Shown here: one piece after another, positions 43,910-53,394 of the stretch
Position numbering within the stretch: position 1 is the stretch's first letter
How the letters are laid out: each line of letters begins with the position of its first letter
Source of the DNA: Dysgonomonas sp. HDW5A
GTDB lineage: Bacteria; Bacteroidota; Bacteroidia; Bacteroidales; Dysgonomonadaceae
Assembly (NCBI RefSeq): GCF_011299555.1
Contig: NZ_CP049857.1
Location: 3,286,001-3,350,000, forward strand
Direction: 5' to 3'
DNA: 64,000 bases
Made by a program: the position numbers and the translations under genes
The notes under the pieces: generated by a model
Databases searched by the model: none
What the model was told of the DNA's origin: nothing
The model's input: only the letters and a program-made list of their open reading frames with translations

Positions 43910-46900
43910 TTAAATATCAGCTAAGTATTCACGGGGAGTTTTCCCAAATTCGGCTTGAAAGCATTTTGAGAAATACGAATGATTAGAGAATCCGACCATG
44001 TACATAACTTCTGCTATGGTAAATTTCTTTTGAGCCAACAGCATCGCAGCTTTCTTGATACGGATAGAACGTATATATTCAACAGGCGACATACCTGTCA
44101 ATTGTTTTATTTTGCGATACACCTGCTTGGAACTGATACCCGAAATTGTACATAAAAGGTTTACATTGAGATCTGAATCATCGATGCGATCTTCTATTAT
44201 TTGGGTAATTTCGGACAGGAATTTTTCGTCCAGCGATGTAACCTCTGTAACTTTCGGAGTAGTTATATTTTCGATTCTCAATTTATCCTCTATCTGCTGC
44301 TTACTTTTTAATAGTTGCTCTATTCTCGATAATAATATTTGAGGATCGAACGGCTTAGGAATAAAAGCATCTACATTAATATTTATGCTTTCCAATTCCG
44401 TTGTTTTATCATCTTTGGCCGTCAGCAGAATAATAGGAATAGTAGAGGTCGGTATATGCTTACGTATGCGACGGCTCATTTCCAATCCATCCATAATGGG
44501 CATCATTACATCTGCAATAATCAAGTCAGGATGAAGATTTAAGCTCATCTCCATACCCATTTTTCCATTGTGAGCTATTTCAATTCGATATTTACTAGTA
44601 AGTACCTGACTGATAAAATCGGCTATTTCGGCATTATCATCGACTATCAAAATCAGAGGTCTATTTGATTCATCGTTCTCACCCTCATCAATCAAGAATT
44701 GATTGTCAGTTGCAGCCTCATTTTTCAGAGGAAGTGATATAGTAATTGTAGTTCCCTTATTTTCTTCTGACTCTACGGTTATTTTTCCACCATGCTGCTC
44801 GGTATATGTTTTCACCAAATACAAGCCAATACCTGTTCCGTCTTTATCTTTTGCCGTTTTAGACGATTGATAAAAGCGTTTAAACACATACGGTATTTCT
44901 TGTTGCGGAATACCAATACCTGTATCGCTTACAGATAGTTCGAGTATATTTTCGTCCTCTTTACAAGTCAAAGAAAATACAACACTGCCCTTGTCAGAGG
45001 TATATTTACAGGCATTCGAAAGTAAATTGTTCAGTACCGATTCTATTTTCAGGACATCAATCCGTATATATATTTTCTCCTTATTGGTATGGAATGAGAA
45101 ATTGATATTTTTCGCCTTATATCCTTCTTCATAAATAGAAAAAAGACTCTTTGCAAACTCGACAAATTCAACCTTCGAGAATATCAGATTCGAATTTGTA
45201 CTACTATCGGTTCTATTAAAATCGAGTACCTGCCTGATTAGTGAGTTTAATTTCAAAGCATTGCGTTGCACACCCTCTAATTGCTTTTTCTTTTGCGAAT
45301 CTTTTATATCGAGTAATAATTGGCTGACAGGTGCTATTATCAAACTCAGAGGAGTTTTAAACTCGTGAGATACATTGGTGAAGAAGTCTATTTTAAGATT
45401 CGATAGTTCAAGAGTCTTCTCTTTTTCGATCCTTTCTATCCTCAGATTATTTCTTACCCTGAAAAAGTTTATCACCCACAGTATCAATGCCACAAAAAGT
45501 AATACATAAAAACTTTTCGCCCAAAATGTATAATACCACGGCGGAGTAATATGGATAGTGAAAGAATATTCAACATCTGATGGCTTACCCGATACATCCA
45601 GTTTAGTTATTATCAGATGATATTTACCATATTCTAAGTTAGAATACGATATTCTGTTTGTATTATGGCTCAATATATTCCAGTCCTTATCAACCTCTTC
45701 GAGTTTATAGACAAACTTATTTTCTTCTTCCTCCGAATAGATTAAATCGGAAAATTCAAAAGTCAGATTGTTCTGTTTATAGTTTAACTCTATACCCTTC
45801 ATATGCCTGATGCTGTTGCCTTCGAGATTATACAGCTGATCGTTTATATACAAAGCCGTTAAGACAATAGGTGAATAAGAGTGATCACCTTTCAGCATAT
45901 AGGGAGATAAAATCGCCAATTCATCTACGCCTCCGAGATAAATCTTATTATTCTGACTATCAAAAAATCCGCTAGTGAATGACTTGCCCGTTGCATTGAG
46001 CCTCTGTACATTATAAGTATACTTATCAACCACCCAAATACCATCGGTCGTAGACAGCCATATGTGCGAACCTTCCTCAATCATACAGAGTATTTCACTA
46101 TCTCCAAAAGCATCAAACCGAATAGACTCCAAAGTATCATCTTCAGGATTTATACGTACTAATCCCCCTCTGAATCCTGCCCAGATAAAGCCTTCCTTAT
46201 CACAGATTATGTAATTGGGATTTTTATTTTTCGTACTGTATTCAATAGGTATTTTAGTTATCTTTTTTGTCTTGATATCAATTTTATCAATACCATTGTT
46301 GTATAGTAATACCCATGTGTTACCCCGATGATCGGGTATTATTTGATTTATAAAATTTCCCGAAAGTCCATCAGTTGTCGAAAAATTATATTCGGCAATA
46401 TATGTACCCGATGATTTCAGAAGCTTCTGCTTATCTACCACAAATACTCCCCCCAAGCAAGTTGCAATCCACAAACGATTATTATCATCCTCAAACATAT
46501 GGTATGCCCAATTCGAATTATAGGTATGCGTACTGTCTATAATATTGTAATGTACAAACTGCTTTGTATTGTAGTCATACCTGTTGATGCTGCCATCGGT
46601 AGCTATCCAAAGATTGTGGTCTTTATCCTCATAAATTTGCCTGATTCGGTTGTGCGATATCGGATATTTTTTATCTCCCATCCGATACCAAATCGCATTT
46701 TGAGGCTCATCGGTTAAAGAAGAAGTTCGGATCAACCCATTCGTACCTCCAAGCCAATAATTATTTCGGGAATCTTTATAAAGGGCATAAAAGCGGTTAC
46801 CATCGCCCACTCCCGTTATTTGAGAAATGGGTATCGGCTGAAATATTTTATTGAATCTTGCCAATGATACACCATAATCTGTTCCCAACCAGATATTATT

Positions 46901-47824
46901 CTCTTTATCAATAAATATACCCCAGATAATATTATTTATAAGTGATTTTTCGTTTCGTGAATCATGGACAATATGTTGAACTTCTTTCGTTTGTTGATCG
47001 TATATGTATAAACCATTGTCGGTTCCGATCAAAAGCTGATTATTGGAATCTATCGCCAATGATTTTATCGAATTGTTATGAAAAAAACTTATCTCTTCCG
47101 CAGATTTCGTTTTAGGATCGTATCTGAACAGAGCACCTTCGGTTCCAATCCAGATACAATCATGTGCAACATCTTCATATAAAGAATTGACAAACAGATT
47201 GCTTCTTCTTAAATCAGTAGGTAAGTTTATTTTCTGAAACTTATCGGAGCGTGGTATATACTGACAAAATCCATCATATGTACCCACATAAAGGGTGTTG
47301 TTTTTTGTTTTTATGATAGAGTAAATCGTTTTATGAGGCAAGCCAGTATCTTTCTTATCGCTCACATTTTCGAGCTTCCTATCCTTTAAATCGTAACGGA
47401 ATAGCCCATTGAGCGAACCTATCCATAATACATTATCAAACGTGGCTAATGCCCTGACATCCGATGGAAATTGAATATTGGGTATTTCTTCGTATTGGTC
47501 TGTCTTGTAATTGTAGAAAAGTACACCATTGTCTGTCCCCAAACATAAATGATTGTCATCTAAAGGAATAATACAGTATATTAACGTATTCGATTTTTCG
47601 TTAGTCGTGAAGTGGGCTTGAGAAGAATACCCGTCGTAGCTAAAAAGTCCTTTATTGGAACCAATCCAGATTAACCCTTGTGAATCCTGTGCAAAACAAT
47701 TGATAACAGATGTCTCAGCACCTAAGCTTATATTCTTAAAAGCCTGATAATTTATTTTTTGCCCCCAAAGAGATATGCAGGTAAAAATAAAAAAGAAGAG
47801 ACTAAACGAAAATTTTCTGTACAT
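43910..47824 (-). CDS. Second hybrid two-component system (HTCS) regulator
   Basis: A 1304-residue HTCS with the same order as the first: signal peptide (MYRKFSFSLFFFIFTCISLWG), periplasmic Reg_prop propeller, Y_Y_Y domain, membrane span (~760-780), kinase with H820 in NVSHEFKTP, HATPase with GTGIGLYLVK, receiver with D1105 in IIADVMMPIMDG and a C-terminal AraC helix-turn-helix (FTIAEVMYMVGFSNHSYFSKCF). Start 47824 is fixed by a perfect promoter 26 bases upstream. It converges on the first HTCS. Its target is unknown; the second locus at 57-64 kb is a candidate. Confidence 0.93.
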   Translation of the reverse strand: MYRKFSFSLFFFIFTCISLWGQKINYQAFKNISLGAETSVINCFAQDSQGLIWIGSNKGLFSYDGYSSQAHFTTNEKSNTLIYCIIPLDDNHLCLGTDNGVLFYNYKTDQYEEIPNIQFPSDVRALATFDNVLWIGSLNGLFRYDLKDRKLENVSDKKDTGLPHKTIYSIIKTKNNTLYVGTYDGFCQYIPRSDKFQKINLPTDLRRSNLFVNSLYEDVAHDCIWIGTEGALFRYDPKTKSAEEISFFHNNSIKSLAIDSNNQLLIGTDNGLYIYDQQTKEVQHIVHDSRNEKSLINNIIWGIFIDKENNIWLGTDYGVSLARFNKIFQPIPISQITGVGDGNRFYALYKDSRNNYWLGGTNGLIRTSSLTDEPQNAIWYRMGDKKYPISHNRIRQIYEDKDHNLWIATDGSINRYDYNTKQFVHYNIIDSTHTYNSNWAYHMFEDDNNRLWIATCLGGVFVVDKQKLLKSSGTYIAEYNFSTTDGLSGNFINQIIPDHRGNTWVLLYNNGIDKIDIKTKKITKIPIEYSTKNKNPNYIICDKEGFIWAGFRGGLVRINPEDDTLESIRFDAFGDSEILCMIEEGSHIWLSTTDGIWVVDKYTYNVQRLNATGKSFTSGFFDSQNNKIYLGGVDELAILSPYMLKGDHSYSPIVLTALYINDQLYNLEGNSIRHMKGIELNYKQNNLTFEFSDLIYSEEEENKFVYKLEEVDKDWNILSHNTNRISYSNLEYGKYHLIITKLDVSGKPSDVEYSFTIHITPPWYYTFWAKSFYVLLFVALILWVINFFRVRNNLRIERIEKEKTLELSNLKIDFFTNVSHEFKTPLSLIIAPVSQLLLDIKDSQKKKQLEGVQRNALKLNSLIRQVLDFNRTDSSTNSNLIFSKVEFVEFAKSLFSIYEEGYKAKNINFSFHTNKEKIYIRIDVLKIESVLNNLLSNACKYTSDKGSVVFSLTCKEDENILELSVSDTGIGIPQQEIPYVFKRFYQSSKTAKDKDGTGIGLYLVKTYTEQHGGKITVESEENKGTTITISLPLKNEAATDNQFLIDEGENDESNRPLILIVDDNAEIADFISQVLTSKYRIEIAHNGKMGMEMSLNLHPDLIIADVMMPIMDGLEMSRRIRKHIPTSTIPIILLTAKDDKTTELESININVDAFIPKPFDPQILLSRIEQLLKSKQQIEDKLRIENITTPKVTEVTSLDEKFLSEITQIIEDRIDDSDLNVNLLCTISGISSKQVYRKIKQLTGMSPVEYIRSIRIKKAAMLLAQKKFTIAEVMYMVGFSNHSYFSKCFQAEFGKTPREYLADI

Positions 47825-47849
47825 CAAGTATGAAGAATAAGGATTTCTA

Positions 47850-47879
47850 CAAATGTAAGTTTTTTTGATTAAGTTCAAA
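47850..47879 (-). promoter_or_regulatory. Promoter of the second HTCS, TTTG-N18-TACATTTG
   Basis: On the minus strand TTTG at 47879-47876 and TACATTTG at 47857-47850. It lies upstream of the ATG at 47824 and rules out the longer open frame from 47878. Confidence 0.8.
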
Positions 47880-47956
47880 TAAAACAGATGAGAAGATAAA
47901 ACCTTTTAGGCTACAGAAATCCTGTAGAAGAATAATAGCCTTTTAATCCTCCATTT

Positions 47957-48892
47957 TCATAGTTTTGACTTTTGAAGTATTTCTTTGACAGCGATTTCCA
48001 GATTGTTGGGTGAAATAATTTTTGCAATATCAATATAAGACAAATACCATCGGGCAAATCGATCTATCGAAAAGATCATAAAATGTAGTTCGACCTTATC
48101 TTCGTTATCCTTTTCGGCAATCAATCCCTGATAGTATTTACTATCATCAATAAAAGTCAAATCGTTCTTACTAACTTCAAGAATCACTTCTAGTAAATTG
48201 TCTTTATCTTTCAACGATTTTAATAATGAATTTAAAGGAGGATGCTCCTGCTCAAAATCTTCATCTGTGTTAATAATCTCCTGAATCCTGTTTACCCGAA
48301 ACGTGCGATAATCTTTCTTAGTATTACAGAACGCAATAAGATACCAATGAGACATCGAAAAAAAGATACCAATCGGATCTACCTTTCGAATACTTACTTC
48401 TTGCCTGTTATATGAGAAATAAGAGATCTGAACCTTTTTACGCTTAGATATTTCACACATTAAGAGTTGCAGGATATTCTGAGAGTCTGAAGGATTTTTA
48501 AACTGGAGATCAAGAGAAGATACATTATCAGTAAAATTATCCATAGCTTTCATATCCGCCAATCGCATAACCGATTTAATCTTTTCTATCCCCGATTTAT
48601 ACCCTTCCTTAAAACCGGCATCCGAAAATCGGTCTACCAGTTTCTCTGCTGCCAAAAAGGCAAATGCTTCTTTTTCAGTAAACATAAGCGGTGGTAATTT
48701 AAAACCTTCGACTAAAGAAAAACCCATACGTGAATCTCCCGCAATTGGGATACCTGCTTCATCCAACGCTTTCATATCCCGATAGACTGTTCGGGGAGTG
48801 ATGCCAAAACGATTGGTAATTTGCTTCATATTCACTGATGACGATGATTGAAGCATAATCAAAATAGCAGACAGGCGGTCGATTCTATTCAT
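47957..48892 (-). CDS. WYL-domain transcriptional regulator (YafY type)
   Basis: A 311-residue DNA-binding regulator. N-terminal winged HTH (~1-60: RLSAILIMLQ, ITPRTVYRDMKALDEAG), a middle WYL domain with KVQISYFSYNRQEVSIRKVDPIGIFFSMSHWYLIAFC, and a C-terminal WCX extension ending around EILQKSK. WYL domains bind nucleotides, nucleic acids or other small ligands; the ligand here is unknown. Upstream is a TATTTTTG -7 (48923-48916) next to a 13-bp inverted repeat (48923-48965), which suggests autoregulation. Confidence 0.9.
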   Translation of the reverse strand: MNRIDRLSAILIMLQSSSSVNMKQITNRFGITPRTVYRDMKALDEAGIPIAGDSRMGFSLVEGFKLPPLMFTEKEAFAFLAAEKLVDRFSDAGFKEGYKSGIEKIKSVMRLADMKAMDNFTDNVSSLDLQFKNPSDSQNILQLLMCEISKRKKVQISYFSYNRQEVSIRKVDPIGIFFSMSHWYLIAFCNTKKDYRTFRVNRIQEIINTDEDFEQEHPPLNSLLKSLKDKDNLLEVILEVSKNDLTFIDDSKYYQGLIAEKDNEDKVELHFMIFSIDRFARWYLSYIDIAKIISPNNLEIAVKEILQKSKL

Positions 48893-48922
48893 ATTCTATC
48901 TTTGAGTATAATATGCAAAAAT

Positions 48923-48965
48923 AGAATATATTGGAAGAATAACTCATTTTCGTCCAATATATTCT
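48923..48965. promoter_or_regulatory. 13-bp perfect inverted repeat at the WYL regulator promoter
   Basis: AGAATATATTGGA (48923-48935) and TCCAATATATTCT (48953-48965), 17-base loop. It abuts the -7 element and covers the -33 position of the WYL gene. Candidate operator, or weak hairpin at the 3' end of the VOC gene. Confidence 0.6.
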
Positions 48966-48987
48966 TTATTATCAATCAAATGTAATC

Positions 48988-49413
48988 TTATGCCGAATAG
49001 TCGTCGTCAGTCATCATAATAAGCCATCGGATACCAAACTTATCTACGACCTCGCCGATAGCTTCCGAGAAGAATGTCTTTTCTAGAGGTGTTATAACCT
49101 CTCCGCCTTGAGATAAAAGATCGAAAGTACGGTGTAATTCTTCCAAATCGGTAAACACTAACACTTGCTTAGCATTATTTCCACCGTTGACTGTTTGTCC
49201 ATTATCAGCATCCTGCCCACCAATTTCGAAATACTTTGTTTTTAGAACCATATGAGAAATTTTTTCCCCCTCCTGTTCGTTCACCTGAATGCTTTTATCC
49301 TCTGCTTTTCTGAATAGAAAAACAATATCGCCATTAAAAGCATCTTTATACAAGTTGAATGCAGCTTCGCATGTTCCGGAAAAAACCAGTTGTAATTTAA
49401 GTTTCATAATCAT
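48988..49413 (-). CDS. VOC-family protein, PhnB/3-demethylubiquinone type
   Basis: A 141-residue glyoxalase-fold protein made of two beta-alpha-beta-beta-beta modules. Blocks: KLQLVFSGTCEAAFNLYKDAF, SHMVLKTKYFEIGGQD, and C-terminal EAIGEVVDKFGIRWLIMM, all of the PhnB-like VOC branch. Such proteins often lack the metal site and have no known reaction. A TATATTTG -7 element (49454-49447) lies 34 bases upstream of the ATG. Start could also be the second Met (MKLKLQL, 49407). It sits directly upstream of the WYL regulator. Confidence 0.85.
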   Translation of the reverse strand: MIMKLKLQLVFSGTCEAAFNLYKDAFNGDIVFLFRKAEDKSIQVNEQEGEKISHMVLKTKYFEIGGQDADNGQTVNGGNNAKQVLVFTDLEELHRTFDLLSQGGEVITPLEKTFFSEAIGEVVDKFGIRWLIMMTDDDYSA

Positions 49414-49557
49414 TTATTTTTGTTGTACACATTATCTTATCGAGAGCAAATATAAATGGGAATAGAGACAACCCTATGTCGCAGTTTTTTAAATAATTCT
49501 ACGAATTTCTTTATATTTAAGGTTTCAAACTTTGTATTGCTTTTGAACTGTTATAAT

Positions 49558-49585
49558 CATAAATTGTTGCAATAAACAATTTATG
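49558..49585. repeat. 11-bp perfect inverted repeat upstream of the GNAT gene
   Basis: CATAAATTGTT (49558-49568) and AACAATTTATG (49575-49585), loop GCAATA. It covers the alternative ATG at 49583, which favours the start at 49625. Confidence 0.6.
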
Positions 49586-49624
49586 ACTATACATATATAC
49601 AACAACCAAAATAACAGACCGAAT

Positions 49625-50092
49625 ATGATAGAATATCGCAAAGCGACACCCGATGATGCCTCTTTACTGGCACAAACAAGGGTTCAATTTCTGAATGAAG
49701 TAAATAGTAATAGTACAGGTGATGATAACGAAGAATTATTTATCAATAATAAGATATACTTCGAAAAGGCTTTTCAGGACAAGAGTTTTGTTGCATGGAT
49801 AGCTTTTGATAATAATGAAATTGCAGCAACAAGTGGCTTAACTCTGTTTTCATTACCTCCTAACAGAAGCTGCCCCGATGGTAAGGTGGCTTATATAAGC
49901 AACATGTATACATTACCCAACTACCGGGGAAAAAGTATTGCTTCACATATTTTTTCGTTAATTATGAACGAAGCTAAAGGTTTGGGTTATACTAAAGTGA
50001 TACTGCATGCAACTGATTTAGGAAGACCAATTTATACTAAATTTGGGTTCGTGGATTCTAAAGATGAAATGATATATTATTTTAAAAACTGA
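49625..50092 (+). CDS. GNAT-family N-acetyltransferase
   Basis: A 155-residue acetyltransferase of the GNAT fold (start MIEYRKATPDDASLLAQTR). The acetyl-CoA loop is in MYTLPNYRGKSIASHIF, and GYTKVILHATDLGRPIYTKFGF is the C-terminal strand/helix. Substrate unknown. ATG 49625 is preferred over 49583 because a perfect inverted repeat sits over the earlier ATG and because residue 1 then begins the conserved fold. It has no obvious link to neighbours. Confidence 0.85.
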   Translation: MIEYRKATPDDASLLAQTRVQFLNEVNSNSTGDDNEELFINNKIYFEKAFQDKSFVAWIAFDNNEIAATSGLTLFSLPPNRSCPDGKVAYISNMYTLPNYRGKSIASHIFSLIMNEAKGLGYTKVILHATDLGRPIYTKFGFVDSKDEMIYYFKN

Positions 50093-50116
50093 TTTGTATA
50101 ATTACTTTCATCCTAT

Positions 50117-51049
50117 TTAGAACAATGTTTTCTGATTTGTTCTTAAAAGCTTCATCTCTTTATCTGTGATAATATCATTTTCATGAGGGTATCCTAAAAG
50201 TTTAGGCGAGTTTTTGTCATGTAATCTCATGTTTCGGTATACTTTATCGTTATTGGTAGTTGCATAACAATAAATACAGCCATGAGGGCAGCTATCATAA
50301 GTGCCAATGTCTATACTTTCAATGCAATTACACATGAGCCGTTGATTTTTATCCTTCTTTGAAACAATCGGACAACCTATAATTTGCTCTATCATTTCTT
50401 TATCGATACAAGCACCATGTAAAATATCAAACTCGCTTAAATCAATATCTTCAGCACAAGTTTCAAGTTTGAGATGAGTTCCCGATACTGTTTGAGATAA
50501 AGATTTCATTATTTGCCTGATCTCATACTCGGACATCGGGCTTATATGAAATTTATTGAAGATGTTTTTTATGTGGGAATAATGGTCTATAAAGCTGATT
50601 ATACATTTACCTGTGTAATCTTTTAACTGCGAAGCCATTTGAAAGAATGCTTCCTGATGAAATTCAATAGAGTGTTTCTCATTAATGAAAATAGGATCGT
50701 ATCTCCAAACAATTTTATCAGGTCCTATTTTATCCGACAATTGCTTGAATATTTCTATACGCTTGGCAACCGGAGGCAATTTTGCTTCAATATCATTTTC
50801 ATAAGGCGTTAGTGTAAATTGGAAATAGTATTTGTACTCCTTCAATTCGTCAAGCCTAGCAATCATCGGATATGGATTCTTCGACCAGAAGATCAAACAA
50901 TCTATCACATGGGGGTTCAACAGTACTTTACTGAATCTGTTAGGATTACGGGGATTTTGTACAAGCACATACCCCTCAGCCAAACGATTAAAGAACCAAT
51001 CGGAATATAAAGCAGGAATATCTGTACGTCTACTTACACTTACAATCAT
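50117..51049 (-). CDS. DUF1848 protein with C-terminal cysteine cluster
   Basis: A 310-residue cytosolic protein of the DUF1848 family. The N-terminal block (MIVSVSRRTDIPALYSDWFFNR) and FWSKNPYPMI are typical, and the C-terminus has CNCIESIDIGTYDSCPHGC followed by IYCYA, a cysteine pattern like that of iron-sulphur proteins. Reaction unknown; a link to radical chemistry is sometimes suggested, but the sequence does not show a classical CxxxCxxC radical-SAM motif at the N-terminus. 27 bases downstream of the endonuclease IV gene, so perhaps one operon. Confidence 0.82.
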   Translation of the reverse strand: MIVSVSRRTDIPALYSDWFFNRLAEGYVLVQNPRNPNRFSKVLLNPHVIDCLIFWSKNPYPMIARLDELKEYKYYFQFTLTPYENDIEAKLPPVAKRIEIFKQLSDKIGPDKIVWRYDPIFINEKHSIEFHQEAFFQMASQLKDYTGKCIISFIDHYSHIKNIFNKFHISPMSEYEIRQIMKSLSQTVSGTHLKLETCAEDIDLSEFDILHGACIDKEMIEQIIGCPIVSKKDKNQRLMCNCIESIDIGTYDSCPHGCIYCYATTNNDKVYRNMRLHDKNSPKLLGYPHENDIITDKEMKLLRTNQKTLF

Positions 51050-51076
51050 ATCCCATCCTTATATTCTATTTGCCTA

Positions 51077-51937
51077 TTAAATACTTTTTGTAGAAACACA
51101 TTCAGTTTCCTGATACATCTCTTTGAGTATTTTTATTTCTTTTGCATGACCATCCAATTCATTCGGAGTTTCGAGATAGAAAGGCAAATGAGTCAGTTTA
51201 GGGTGATTAATTATACGCTTCATGGTTTCGAGTCCTATCGATCCTTCTCCAATGGTAGCATGTCTGTCTTTACCACTTCCCATAGGATTCATACTGTCAT
51301 TCAAATGTATGGCATATAATCTCTCTAATCCTATTACTTTATCGAAATGAGTAAGTACCCCATTCAGATCATTTACAATATCATAACCGGCATCATATAT
51401 ATGGCAGGTATCAAGACAAACTCCCATTTTATCCTGTAAATGAATACCATCTAATATCAGTCTCAACTCCTCAAAAGTTCTGCCCACTTCGCTACCTTTA
51501 CCTGCCATGGTTTCGAGCAATACGATAGTAGTTTGTTCGGGAGTAATAATACTGTTCAATGCTTCTATAATCTGACCAATGGCTATATCTATAGGTTGTG
51601 AAGTATAACTGCCGGGATGAAAATTATACAATTTGCAAGGCAGTTGTTCCATTCTTAGTAAATCATCGGTCATCATTTCACGCCCAAACTGCCTTGTACG
51701 CGGTTCGGCAGAGCACAGGTTCAAAGTATATGGTGCATGTGCCAATATGGGGGCAAAGTTATTTGCTTCCATTAATTGAGCTAAAGCTTGGGCATCTTTC
51801 GGGTCTATTGCTTTTGCACTTCCTCCCCGTGGATTACGAGTGAAAAACTGAAAAGTATTTGCTCCAATACTTAGTGCATCCTTACCCATGGCTTCAAAGC
51901 CTTTCGATATTGACAAATGACATCCTATATTCAACAT
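51077..51937 (-). CDS. nfo: Endonuclease IV (AP endonuclease)
   Basis: A 286-residue zinc enzyme that cuts DNA at abasic sites in base-excision repair. [95 protein letters not shown] and the C-terminal ETPNELD are the family blocks carrying the three-zinc ligands. Length is normal (E. coli 285). Upstream there is a small hairpin (AAGGTC with GACCTT near 51964-51978). Confidence 0.96.
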   Translation of the reverse strand: MLNIGCHLSISKGFEAMGKDALSIGANTFQFFTRNPRGGSAKAIDPKDAQALAQLMEANNFAPILAHAPYTLNLCSAEPRTRQFGREMMTDDLLRMEQLPCKLYNFHPGSYTSQPIDIAIGQIIEALNSIITPEQTTIVLLETMAGKGSEVGRTFEELRLILDGIHLQDKMGVCLDTCHIYDAGYDIVNDLNGVLTHFDKVIGLERLYAIHLNDSMNPMGSGKDRHATIGEGSIGLETMKRIINHPKLTHLPFYLETPNELDGHAKEIKILKEMYQETECVSTKSI

Positions 51938-52122
51938 TTTGTATTCTTATTTATTTGTTATAAGGTCAAAGACCTTTTTATTAAGTCATTAAGCATATAA
52001 AGACTATCCTTTTATGCACCTTCCGGCATATAAAGATAGTCCATATATTATTTACTTTGATGTCTATTAACAACAATTATCAATAGACAAAACTTAAGAT
52101 AGTAGATTTATAATAGATGATT

Positions 52123-52668
52123 CTATTTACGATGTTCTACCCAAACCAGTTGAGAAATATCATACCCTAAACTTTCAGCCTTCTTGAGATAGGCTTGTTT
52201 TACTTTTTCGGGCATGGTTGGTTTTCGGGAAAGTATCCATAAATATTTAAGGCTTTTGCCTGCTACCAAAGCATATTTATAATCGGAATCAATAGCAATT
52301 ACATTATAGCCTGCATAGAATGGACCGAAAAACGAAACTTTAAGTTTTGCTTCATCCGACGAACCTACAAATTTAGCTTTACCAATTGCTTCTTGTTCTT
52401 TATTTTTTACGTAATTGTATCCTCTGTTGACGACTTTAATACTTCCGTCTTCATTTACAGAATATTCAGCGGTTGTATTATTCATATTCTTCTCATAGCG
52501 AAAATCCAAACGTGCTATTTCATACCATTTACCCAGGTATTTTTCTTTATCGAATGGTTTTACAGCCACAACACCTTTGGGGATTGTTTTGCACGAACTG
52601 AGTGCAAAAGCCAACGTTGCCCCCACAGCTAATACCGAACAGCCAATTAATAAATCTCTATTTTTCAT
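52123..52668 (-). CDS. Bacterial lipocalin (Blc-like lipoprotein)
   Basis: A 181-residue outer-membrane lipoprotein (lipobox ALSSC, lipidated C26). The single eight-stranded lipocalin barrel shows GKWYEIARLDFRYEKNM, the N-terminal signature, then the YAVVAIDxDYKYALVAG-type block (YNVIAIDSDYKYALVAG) and LWILSRKP. Family members bind lipids or lysophospholipids, and the type gene is induced in stationary phase or stress. Its promoter region holds a 93-bp MITE-like element (copy D), 15 bases upstream of the ATG. Confidence 0.93.
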   Translation of the reverse strand: MKNRDLLIGCSVLAVGATLAFALSSCKTIPKGVVAVKPFDKEKYLGKWYEIARLDFRYEKNMNNTTAEYSVNEDGSIKVVNRGYNYVKNKEQEAIGKAKFVGSSDEAKLKVSFFGPFYAGYNVIAIDSDYKYALVAGKSLKYLWILSRKPTMPEKVKQAYLKKAESLGYDISQLVWVEHRK

Positions 52669-52682
52669 AATCCGAACTATTT

Positions 52683-52775
52683 TAAGTAAACGAAAATATT
52701 TAATGATATATTTTAAAAATACAACTATTTATCGCTGCTTTAATAACCAAAGTAATAAATAGTTCTAAAAACTTA
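52683..52775 (+). mobile_element. MITE-like 93-bp element, copy D
   Basis: Exactly 93 bases, TAAGT to ACTTA, same orientation as copy A and about three-quarters identical to it without gaps by eye. It holds a perfect 10-bp inverted repeat (AACTATTTAT with ATAAATAGTT) around the core. Confidence 0.8.
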
Positions 52776-52811
52776 ATTTCTCTATTGATAAATAATCTAT
52801 TTTATATAGAA

Positions 52812-52833
52812 GAAGGCAGATATCTCTGCCTTC
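52812..52833. terminator. Hairpin between lipocalin and GlsB-like genes
   Basis: GAAGGCAGA pairs perfectly with TCTGCCTTC (9 bp, loop TATC). It is downstream of the GlsB-like gene. No clear T-run, so a weak terminator or processing hairpin. Confidence 0.5.
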
Positions 52834-52894
52834 CGTATTACTAATTATATTTGCCGAGATTATATTTTAGAACTCGCTTTTTATATTGAATTTA

Positions 52895-53152
52895 TCAGAC
52901 GTTCTTCTTTCGGAACAGCGATATAATCCAAAGTAGAACAACGGCTCCTACTACCGACATGATTAGTGTTCCGATGATGCCGCCCGTGGTAATACCCAAT
53001 AAGCCGTAAAGCCATCCACCCAAAACACTACCGATCAAACCGATTATTAAATTAATAAAGAAGCCGAAACCATTGCCTTTCATTAACCAACCGGCAATAG
53101 CTCCTGCCGAAACTCCTATAATTATTGACCAAATAATTCCATAACCTTCCAT
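52895..53152 (-). CDS. GlsB/YeaQ/YmgE-family membrane protein
   Basis: An 85-residue inner-membrane protein with three hydrophobic segments and GAIAGWLMKGNGFG, then NLIIGLIGSVLGGWLYGLLG, the glycine-rich signature of the transglycosylase-associated (YeaQ/YmgE) family linked to envelope stress. Precise role unknown. Single gene between lipocalin and the tricorn-like protease. Confidence 0.9.
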   Translation of the reverse strand: MEGYGIIWSIIIGVSAGAIAGWLMKGNGFGFFINLIIGLIGSVLGGWLYGLLGITTGGIIGTLIMSVVGAVVLLWIISLFRKKNV

Positions 53153-53332
53153 AATATACTTGTTTTAATTAATATTGATTTAGACATTAATCTTTGTGAT
53201 AAATAAATCAACTACAATTAAAACAATATAAAACAAAGTTTTGTTCGATATCATCTATTGAACCCAATTGCCAAAACATGACACATATCGTTTCTTGGAA
53301 AGCCCATCAGCAAATAATTCCTTTAATTTTCC

Positions 53333-53370
53333 GACAAAAAAACAGGCTTGTATGGAGATACAAGCCTGTT
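53333..53370 (-). terminator. Terminator of the tricorn-like protease gene
   Basis: AACAGGCTTGTAT pairs perfectly with ATACAAGCCTGTT (13 bp, loop GGAG), followed on the minus strand by a T-run. It begins 25 bases after the stop. Confidence 0.85.
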
Positions 53371-53394
53371 CTATATATACTATTCTTAATACTG

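Noticed and set aside
47824-47878. N-terminal extension of the second HTCS
   Set aside because: A perfect promoter lies inside the stretch; ATG 47824 gives the signal peptide directly.
51961-52047. Partly complementary GCATATAAAGA repeats between nfo and the lipocalin gene
   Set aside because: They probably form an ordinary imperfect terminator-like hairpin for the lipocalin gene; too irregular to call a regulatory element.
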